A DNA stretch of 64,000 bases from Candidatus Bathyarchaeum sp. (lineage in GTDB: Archaea; Thermoproteota; Bathyarchaeia; Bathyarchaeales; Bathyarchaeaceae). Location: NCBI GenBank assembly GCA_026014565.1, contig JAOZIB010000001.1, positions 1-64,000 of the forward strand, read 5' to 3'. Shown here piece after piece: positions 1 to 6,527 of the stretch (position 1 is the stretch's first letter; every line of letters starts with the position of its first letter). The position numbers and the translations under genes are program-made. Below the pieces are notes generated by a model that did not search any database, was not told the DNA's origin, and was given only the letters and a program-made list of their open reading frames with translations.

Positions 1-22
1 AAACAAATAGTTGAAAGAAACG

Positions 23-166
23 GGGTTTGCTGAGGCACATGCACAGACAATAGAGGAAGAAAAAAACCGTCTACAACCGCGTCAGGTTAATTTCAATTTT
101 TGTGCTTGAACCTTTTCAGCCCGCGTTATCTTTCAGGGGTTTCTCCCAGAAAAAAGAGGGAGAAAA
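23..166 (-). terminator. Conserved 3' UTR hairpin element, copy 1
   Basis: This stretch lies just downstream of the propeller gene that ends at 177. Positions 140-147 (TTTCTCCC) pair with 158-165 (GGGAGAAA), giving an 8-bp stem with a 10-nt A-rich loop that begins 11 nt after the stop codon. Farther downstream the block holds a GCTTGAACCTTTTCAGC motif (plus-strand reading, about 104-120) and a TTTGCTGAGG motif near 27. The same arrangement follows two other propeller genes in this window. A terminator or a post-transcriptional element is inferred; the hairpin itself is directly visible. Confidence 0.6.
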
Positions 167-176
167 GAAGTTGGGT

Positions 177-2726
177 TTATTTTCTTTTCAAGAACCAGTA
201 AGCGGCTACGCCGATTACTGCTAAGACTGCAACTGCTGCGATGATTGCAACTTCTGTGCTAATTACAAATCCTGCGGGTTCTTCAGTGTCTGGGTTGTCT
301 ACGGGTTCGTTGTCGATTGGAGTTGATGCAGAGATTGCTGGATCAACAGTCACGTATGTTGAGGTTGTTGAGCCATAGTATGCTTCAGAGCCTTCAAAGG
401 TTGCGATGATTTGGTATGTGCCTTCCATTTCTGGTTTAAAGGCCAATGCCCAGTTTCCATACATGTCGCTGGTTGTTCGGTCGATATCCATGTAGCTGCC
501 ATCAGGAGCAATTGCACAAAGGATTACTTCAACACCATCTACCATTGGTTCTTCGAATTGTTTGTAAACATAGAGCATCCATTCGCTCATGTCTTCATCA
601 GCTATTGCGGGAACGCCATTGGGGAATCTTGTAGTCAAAGAGATGTCTTGTGTTCCTGGAGAAACGTCCATAATTGTTCCAGTGATTTGCACACTTGAGC
701 CAACTGTTACACCAGACATTGGTGCTTGAGCGGTTAGTGCGCTTGGACCTTTACCAACTGCATAGATTTGTTGGTCGTAAGTATCCATTCCTACAATTAT
801 GCTGTCACCGATGATTGCGCGTCCTCCCCATCTAGTGGTTCGGAAAGCACCATCAATTCTCCAGATTACGTCACCAGTCATAGCGTCAAGGCATACGAAA
901 GGTGCACCTCTTGGTCGCGGATCGACTGCAGAGTGCTCAGTGTGAGCCACATAGATTTTGCCGTCAGTTATGAACAATGGTTTAACCCACCAGTCGTTTG
1001 ACCACAGCATTTCAGAGTAAGGATCGTTCACCTGATAAGTCCATTCGATCTCACCAGTTAGAACGTCATAGCAGTAAACTGTTCCACCAATACTAGCAGA
1101 ATAGAAGTTGCCATAAGCAATGTGTCGAACGTTCGCAGGAGAATCTTCCAATGCATTTAGATAGTGCTCAGATGGAGTTGGACCCCACATGTATTTACCA
1201 GTTTCAGTGCTGAATCCATAGTGCTCGCGAAGTTCGCGGATGTATAGGACAATTGCGCCGTCTTCAATACTTGAGGCAACAAATCCACCCATAGCACCAG
1301 ATACTGTTACGTTAGCGTTATACCAGTAGTCGGGTGCATCATAGGTTTCGTCGAATAGAACGTCACCTTCGTCGCCAGCTTTTAGGCTTAATCCAACTAG
1401 GGTAACTTCTTCAGTTGAAGATGAACCCAAGATTACACGATCGCCATAGCCTACAGTGACAATACTGGTAGGTGCACCTGTTGGAATTGATGTATTAACG
1501 ATCCAACCAGCTGGAAGTTCGTTCACGTCATAAACTCCTTCACTAGCAGCGTTGTTGTTTGGACCTTCAATGGTGTTTCCCCAGCTACCGTCACCATAAC
1601 CGGTGTAGGTGCTGATGAGGGCGTCGTTCATTGACCATACGAGCAGCCTGTTGTTGGTAGTGTCAACTCGGGCGATGTAGATTTCATTGTGTGGACCATA
1701 GAAAGTAGTTCCTGAAGGAATGTTTTCTATTGTGAATCTCCAATCACCAGTGTACGCATCAAATGCATACCAGTTGCCACCAGCAGACACATACAAGTAT
1801 GAGAATCCACCGTGGTAGTTCATTCCATCCCAGTATAGGTTCTGAGCAAAGGCAATTGATCGATTGTCCATGAAAGTTTTGCGCCAAATTTCTTCACCAG
1901 TTGAAAGATCAACACAAACGGTTTCGTGTTTTGTTAGCGGTCTTGAGCCACCAGTTTCGTAGTAGAGTCGTCCATTTACAATGAATTTTGTTGGGAATTT
2001 ACCTTCATATGCATCTCCTGTTCCCATACTGAGGCCGCCTAGTTCGCCACCAATAAGTCCACCGAAAACATCTAGTTCTTTGTTCCAGAGGATGTGTGCG
2101 GTTTCTGGACCATCGTTGTATGGTGCATAAACGTTCAACAGTTCAAGATCGTGTGTCCAGCTTCCTGAAACTGTAGACCATTCTCGAAGTTGTGCATCTA
2201 TTGGGCGATCCCAATAAAATGTTGGTAATGAGTGCCCAGGATGATAGTCGATGGGGTCGTCGAGTACTTCTAGTTCTAGTACTTCACTATAGCTTTCTAG
2301 GTAAGTGATGTTACCTTGGTATTGCGAGAAAAATCCAGTTACTACTGCCCATTGTGTTGGGAAGTGAGTTTGCAGAGTGTATGTTCCAGCCATGGTAGGC
2401 GTGAAAACATCACCAGTTCCACCGGTTGAGTCGGTTTTGTATGGACCAAGGGTTTCAGTGTGACCGTCTGGTGCTGTTACTTCTACAGTGATATCTTCCC
2501 AGCCGTCTTCGGCAGATTGAAGATAGTCTGTAATACCAATGTGCAGCAATACTGCCTGACCAACCCCTACAGGGTTAGGCATTGCACCAATGTAAGCAAC
2601 AGTTTCTTTAGTTCCAGCAGATTCTTGTGCAGATACGCCAGGTAAAACAACAGCAATAGCAGAAATCGTTAGCAACAGAGCCAAAGTGATAGTAGCAATT
2701 TTTGAATTTACATTCAAGTTTTTCAT
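177..2726 (-). CDS. Secreted membrane-anchored PQQ-like beta-propeller protein (copy 1)
   Basis: An 849-residue surface protein. Residues 1-33 form a Sec signal peptide ending VSA. Residues about 40-150 look like an Ig-type beta domain. From about 170 to 660 there are repeated PQQ/WD-like blades with the pattern D-x-x-T-G-x-x-x-W (DLSTGEEIW, DVLTGEIEW, DAMTGDVIW). A second beta domain at about 690-795 precedes a Pro/Glu/Asp linker, one C-terminal membrane helix (about 825-845) and a basic KRK end. The blade pattern is typical of PQQ-like propellers, but nothing indicates PQQ binding or enzyme activity; a structural, adhesive or cell-surface binding role is inferred. ATG is preceded by AGGTGA at good spacing. 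The full-length paralogue lies at 6528-9032. Confidence 0.85.
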   Translation of the reverse strand: MKNLNVNSKIATITLALLLTISAIAVVLPGVSAQESAGTKETVAYIGAMPNPVGVGQAVLLHIGITDYLQSAEDGWEDITVEVTAPDGHTETLGPYKTDSTGGTGDVFTPTMAGTYTLQTHFPTQWAVVTGFFSQYQGNITYLESYSEVLELEVLDDPIDYHPGHSLPTFYWDRPIDAQLREWSTVSGSWTHDLELLNVYAPYNDGPETAHILWNKELDVFGGLIGGELGGLSMGTGDAYEGKFPTKFIVNGRLYYETGGSRPLTKHETVCVDLSTGEEIWRKTFMDNRSIAFAQNLYWDGMNYHGGFSYLYVSAGGNWYAFDAYTGDWRFTIENIPSGTTFYGPHNEIYIARVDTTNNRLLVWSMNDALISTYTGYGDGSWGNTIEGPNNNAASEGVYDVNELPAGWIVNTSIPTGAPTSIVTVGYGDRVILGSSSTEEVTLVGLSLKAGDEGDVLFDETYDAPDYWYNANVTVSGAMGGFVASSIEDGAIVLYIRELREHYGFSTETGKYMWGPTPSEHYLNALEDSPANVRHIAYGNFYSASIGGTVYCYDVLTGEIEWTYQVNDPYSEMLWSNDWWVKPLFITDGKIYVAHTEHSAVDPRPRGAPFVCLDAMTGDVIWRIDGAFRTTRWGGRAIIGDSIIVGMDTYDQQIYAVGKGPSALTAQAPMSGVTVGSSVQITGTIMDVSPGTQDISLTTRFPNGVPAIADEDMSEWMLYVYKQFEEPMVDGVEVILCAIAPDGSYMDIDRTTSDMYGNWALAFKPEMEGTYQIIATFEGSEAYYGSTTSTYVTVDPAISASTPIDNEPVDNPDTEEPAGFVISTEVAIIAAVAVLAVIGVAAYWFLKRK

Positions 2727-2764
2727 TCTTTTTCACCTTTTGATGGCATAGTAATAAAAGAGAA

Positions 2765-2775
2765 GCTTATTTAAG
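2765..2775 (-). promoter_or_regulatory. Probable TATA box for propeller gene copy 1
   Basis: On the minus strand the sequence reads CTTAAATAAGC, centred about 44 nt upstream of the ATG at 2726. An archaeal start site about 26 nt downstream would leave a leader of roughly 18-20 nt containing the AGGTGA ribosome-binding site. No BRE was assigned. Confidence 0.45.
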
Positions 2776-2958
2776 ATTTGTTGCAAAACAGATAAAAAAA
2801 GAAAGAAATCAAAAAAATCGTTTTTGATTAAACAATTCATAAATCATATTTATGTGATTCGTCTATAGCCATAGTCTAAGAGCAACGCAATGTTAAAAAT
2901 TGCTTTTCAGAAAGATTCAACACAACTTGTTATGAAACTAAATTGTTTTTGAACAACT

Positions 2959-3747
2959 TTAAAAAAGAAATGAACCCAACACCAACCAAATTATGTCACC
3001 AAATGCCAAAGCAACAATCAAACCTACAGTAATAAAAATCAAAAGGGGTAAACCAGGAGTTGCCCACATCCATCCGTTGGGTTTGTTTTCTTTGAGGCGG
3101 TTAATTATGTCTTCTCGTTCATCATAATCGGGAAAAACTAAAAGTTTTGGTGATTTTTCGCCATCCTCATTTATTTCAAAGTCTTCAAGAGGAAACATAT
3201 GACTGTTCTCTAATTTGGATAATTTTATTTTGTAACCACTAACAAGGACGAGAATTTTTCGTACAACAGGTTCGGCTTTCATCCCTTCGAACAGGCCTTC
3301 TTTGTTTTGGGTGATCCATAATAAATTGCGGAAAATCGCGAAAAAAACACTAAGTGCACCCAATAAGACGCCGTTACTAAAGATAGTTATTGGAAACAAG
3401 GGCGAAACAAACCCAACATAATGAGAAAGAAGATTACCAGGGTAAACAGGCAACGCCAAGGCTATGCACATCAGAGCTTTTGCGTCTGCACCTCCAAATC
3501 CTCCAAAATAAAATATTGCGACAGCCAGCCCAGAAGTTATAGCAAAAGATAGGACATAAAAGGTAACCATTTGAAATGGTTGAGAAGAGAAAAATAAAAT
3601 CTGTACTCCAGTTAACAGAAGGGCCAAAGGACCAAAAAGTGCCCAAACCTTGTCACTCACTTCCCTGCTTTTGTAATCACTCCATGACGCGTAAACTAGA
3701 AAAATTAAACAAATAATTATTCGAGCGCCATCAAGTATCTGATTCAA
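2959..3747 (-). CDS. Archaeal type IV prepilin peptidase (A24 family, FlaK/PibD-like)
   Basis: A 262-residue polytopic membrane aspartic protease that would cleave class III signal peptides of pilins. The two catalytic aspartates expected for A24 peptidases are visible: D24 in WSDYKSREV and D88 in GGFGGADAK, the archaeal form of the GxGD motif. A cytosolic charged segment (about 140-215) and a final membrane helix follow. The start is TTG at 3747, 7 nt after GAGG. It lies just downstream of a pilin gene on the same strand (28 nt from that gene's TAA), so the two form a substrate/protease pair. No other prepilin peptidase was seen in the window, so it may also serve the pilus operon at 13.5-22.7 kb. 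Confidence 0.85.
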   Translation of the reverse strand: MNQILDGARIIICLIFLVYASWSDYKSREVSDKVWALFGPLALLLTGVQILFFSSQPFQMVTFYVLSFAITSGLAVAIFYFGGFGGADAKALMCIALALPVYPGNLLSHYVGFVSPLFPITIFSNGVLLGALSVFFAIFRNLLWITQNKEGLFEGMKAEPVVRKILVLVSGYKIKLSKLENSHMFPLEDFEINEDGEKSPKLLVFPDYDEREDIINRLKENKPNGWMWATPGLPLLIFITVGLIVALAFGDIIWLVLGSFLF

Positions 3748-3775
3748 ACTAAATCCTCGGGCTAGTTTTACACTA

Positions 3776-4225
3776 TTAAAAAAATGGAGTATAAAAACTA
3801 TGGTGATTAATTAAAAATGGGAAATCTTCAGTTGTAATTTTGAAGTAGTATGTAGGCCCATTAACCCACTTGTAATCCCCTTTAATGGTAAGAGTTCCAC
3901 CTGCTGCAACAATTTGATTCTTTGGAGCATAATCCACATCACTTTGTGTTATTAGATTTGAGGATAAAGTCCCCATATAGACAGCGTCAACTTCTGCGTC
4001 TCCATTCTAGTGTTTCTCACTAAATTCAATGTATTGTATAGATCCATCCACGTCGAATCTGACGTTTTCTTGTTTTAACAGAGATCCATCGTTACTTGTT
4101 GCAGACTCCGTGAAGGTAATTACCCAAGCGCATGTGGCGAAAACTGCAGCTACACTGATGACGATTAAGAATGGCGTTGCAAGGTTTGGTGAGATTCCAT
4201 TTTTTGATTTTATTATGCTTTTCAT
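3776..4225 (-). pseudogene. Archaeal type IV pilin with an in-frame TAG codon
   Basis: The ATG at 4225 follows a GAGG site and opens a protein with a classic archaeal pilin N terminus: basic KSKNG, then ISPNLATPFLIVISVAAV, as in the Pilin_N/DUF1628 family, with cleavage expected after the glycine. The reading frame meets TAG at 4009-4007, after 72 residues. The same frame stays open afterwards for 76 codons to TAA at 3776. That continuation (GDAEVDAVYMGTLSSNL, then NGPTYYFKITTE) matches the usual second half of the pilin beta domain, so the TAG interrupts a single fold. Possible readings are a nonsense mutation, a base error (AAG Lys or CAG Gln would restore it), or amber read-through. TAG is a clean stop elsewhere in the window. 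Confidence 0.7.
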
Positions 4226-4288
4226 TATTAGACTTCCTCTACTCAGAAACGTTGAATTTATTGAATTTAATACATATGAAATCAAACT

Positions 4289-4303
4289 ATATATTATAAA
4301 TAA
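4289..4303 (-). promoter_or_regulatory. Probable TATA box for the pilin/prepilin peptidase pair
   Basis: The minus strand reads TATTTATAATATATA here, about 70 nt upstream of the pilin ATG at 4225. A start site near 4270 would leave a leader of about 45 nt holding the GAGG ribosome-binding site. This is the strongest AT-rich promoter-like match upstream of the pair. Confidence 0.45.
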
Positions 4304-4426
4304 GCATTTAGAGAGTTAAATTTGACAAAACAGAAAAAATTAACAGATTATTAATGTAATTTCTTTATTCTTGCAGTTTTTTAGGGCCATAATTTATTAA
4401 AAGTCAGTTTAGTTAAAAATTTTAAG

Positions 4427-4937
4427 TCACTCAACAAGCTCAAAAACAAGTAGAAGAGACGCAGTACGGACTTCTAAAATTTCTCCAATTAAAATCTCAA
4501 TGAAGTCCCATAAAAATTTTGAATTACTAATTAATAGAGTTCTGGTAATTATGAATTTGTCTTTAAGGCAAAAGTCTCCAAATCCTTGAATCCGCAATCG
4601 TTTAAACACATCGACCCATTTCTCTTTGTTTGATGTTTCAATGTCCATACTGGCTTCCAGTGAAACTATAGCCATTTTTTCAATTTCTTGTCCAACTTCT
4701 TTCCATTTAGTTTCAGGTATGAACTTGAAGAAAACGTCAAGGAATTCGACGTTGATAAAGGCTACCCGACTAATACAGGTATAGTATTCACCAAGGATTT
4801 TGCAATCATAAATCCGCATATTACGGTAAACATCAAACATCTTGGATGCTAAAGACTTGATTCCAAGTTTCTCTTCCTGGGGCTATGAGGTGTCAATGTA
4901 TTCACGTTCATCCTCATCTAGAATTATTGTTGTTCAT
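4427..4937 (-). pseudogene. Decayed hypothetical gene with two visible lesions
   Basis: The intact part (ATG at 4840 to TGA at 4427, 137 codons) has protein-like composition, but its N terminus is missing. Upstream in the same frame, 14 sensible codons (PQEEKLGIKSLASK) run back to a TAG at 4885-4883, and before that the frame reads TTIILDEDEREYIDTS, a ribbon-helix-helix-like or acidic start. An ATG at 4937 reaches that stretch only if one A is removed just after the start. Two separate lesions suggest a decaying gene more than a single sequencing error. The family is not recognised; the C-terminal part is mixed alpha/beta without motifs I can name. Confidence 0.5.
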
Positions 4938-5172
4938 TTAACTGAGCACTCCGTTGGGTGATGTTTCTTAGGATATACTGTTACCTTCAGAAACATATTT
5001 TATAGGTCTAGATTCCGAATACTCAAACGACGATTAATCTGTTGTTTCAAAAAAGACAAAAAATCACAATAATTACAATCTAGAACACGAAAACGGATTT
5101 TGAGTTCATAAACGTTATTTATCAAAAAATAGAAGAACAAAAAGCATCCACATTCAAAGGAATGTTAAACAA

Positions 5173-5391
5173 ATGCAGCCACCTCTAGTGTATAAAATGA
5201 GCTTAACAGAGCTTCAAGGGGAAGGAGAGTTCGCCTGCCCATGCTGTGGAATAATCATATCACCTGAAGACGAAACAAATGATGTCTACACAATAGTTGA
5301 CACAAAAGTTTGCGACGGCGAACTAGAAGAACTAGAAATCCAATGCAACAAATGCCAAAGCAGAATCAGATTAACTGGATTCAACAATTAA
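5173..5391 (+). CDS. Small zinc-ribbon-like protein
   Basis: A 72-residue cytosolic protein with two knuckles, CPCC near residues 22-25 and CNKC near 58-61, separated by an acidic beta-rich stretch. Four cysteines in two CxxC pairs of this kind usually bind one zinc. The start is ATG at 5173, with an alternative ATG at 5197 (MSLTELQ). No neighbour is close enough to form an operon. Function unknown; a nucleic-acid or protein-interaction role would be typical of such ribbons but is not shown. Confidence 0.65.
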   Translation: MQPPLVYKMSLTELQGEGEFACPCCGIIISPEDETNDVYTIVDTKVCDGELEELEIQCNKCQSRIRLTGFNN

Positions 5392-5669
5392 AAGTGGATT
5401 AAACCAAACCAACAACCTTTGCATTTCCCTTTTTAGCATCATAACATAGGTTGATAACCGAATTTAATGTTATTTTAATTAATAGGTGATATACTATAGA
5501 CAAAAAAAATAACTTTGCTTTTTAGGCTTCCTTATTCTAGCCTAATTCTGGTTTGGGGTTAATATTAATTAAAAATAATCTAATTTTAATCTATTACGTT
5601 TTCTTGGTTGAGATTTAAATTAATGTCATTCCACTCGCTAGCAACTGTTGGTTATTGTAAAAAACGCAT

Positions 5670-6221
5670 TCAAGTCTTAATCTGGTATTTGTAGATTTTG
5701 TAGCCGATGTATCCTCCGATTATTGCTTCAGTGATTATTATGGGCAACAGAAATAAAACTACGTTACTGAAACTTTCTACAAATTCGGGGGTATAAAAAA
5801 TACTAGACACGCCTATTTTTAAGAATGGTGTCATGATCCAATATAGTGTACTTGTTATTATCGTCCACCCCAACAACTTGTTATGTTGTTTGAAAAATCC
5901 ATATAGACTGTTGATTATAACATCTATCAAAAATGCAGTTGCCAAACTACTCAATCTCGGTGTGGGATTAAATGGCGTTCCACCTATTGTCGTCGGCATG
6001 GCCAACAAAGTGAACAATGTTAATTGAATAAATATTCTCCATCTTCGACCTTCATAGATAAGTACTGAAAAACTGATTGGAATCGCCAAAAGTATTGTGA
6101 ACAAAAAACTTGCTCCAGCAATACCTGTCATCAGAGTCCCCATCTGTACAACCGATGCGGCTAAAACAAACTGCAAAACCGCCATAACAATAATCGTAGT
6201 AATGTCTCTAGTTTGTATCGT
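5670..6221 (-). CDS. Polytopic membrane protein, possibly an ECF-type S component
   Basis: The protein has five to six hydrophobic segments and a conserved-looking N terminus QTRDITTIIVMAVLQFV, which resembles substrate-binding S components of ECF transporters (typically STRDIALIAVFAAL). That identity is tentative. The first ATG in frame, at 6185, would remove the TRDI motif and has no ribosome-binding site. Upstream in frame the sequence AGAGGGG (6230-6236) sits 8 nt before an ACG codon at 6221, which I use as the start. Alternatively, adding one A to the A5 run near 6257-6261 joins the frame to an ATG at 6268. A TATATAAAA box lies near 6281-6292. No transporter ATPase is adjacent. Confidence 0.55.
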   Translation of the reverse strand, partial: TIQTRDITTIIVMAVLQFVLAASVVQMGTLMTGIAGASFLFTILLAIPISFSVLIYEGRRWRIFIQLTLFTLLAMPTTIGGTPFNPTPRLSSLATAFLIDVIINSLYGFFKQHNKLLGWTIITSTLYWIMTPFLKIGVSSIFYTPEFVESFSNVVLFLLPIIITEAIIGGYIGYKIYKYQIKT

Positions 6222-6367
6222 AAAAGCTACCCCTCTTTCTTCGATTAGATGCCGTTTTTCGCTTCCATTGTTATTGTGGTTTTTATATAAAAGTAACTAG
6301 AAAATTTGAAGAGCTTACAAAAAACGTATGTTAGAACAACTTTACTGTAAAAAAGAAAATATTGAAA

Positions 6368-6516
6368 GAAGGAGTTTGCTGGGGTTCTTGCACCATTTTG
6401 AAGGTGAACAAATGAAAATCCATACTACTATCGCTTTTGGTTATTTTCATTTTGTGCTTGAGCCTTTTCAGCCCCGTTTCTTTCAAGGTTTTCTCCCAAA
6501 AAAAAGAGGGAGAAAA
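6368..6516 (-). terminator. Conserved 3' UTR hairpin element, copy 2
   Basis: Positions 6489-6497 (TTTTCTCCC) pair with 6508-6516 (GGGAGAAAA), a 9-bp stem with a 10-nt A-rich loop starting 11 nt after the stop codon of the propeller gene ending at 6528. The flanking GTGCTTGAGCCTTTTCAGCC (6454-6473) and GTTTGCTGGGG (6372-6382) match copy 1 in order and spacing. The similarity runs over about 140 nt, well beyond the hairpin. Confidence 0.6.
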
Positions 6517-6527
6517 ATGATGGAACT

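Noticed and set aside
177-2726. PQQ-dependent alcohol or glucose dehydrogenase
   Set aside because: Only the generic blade pattern is present; no disulfide ring, haem motif or known cofactor residues are seen.
3776-4225. Genome-wide recoding of TAG as pyrrolysine
   Set aside because: TAG is a functional stop in many genes here, for example eL32 (42249-42247, followed directly by the eL19 ATG), the platform protein and the exporter ATPase. Local read-through remains possible.
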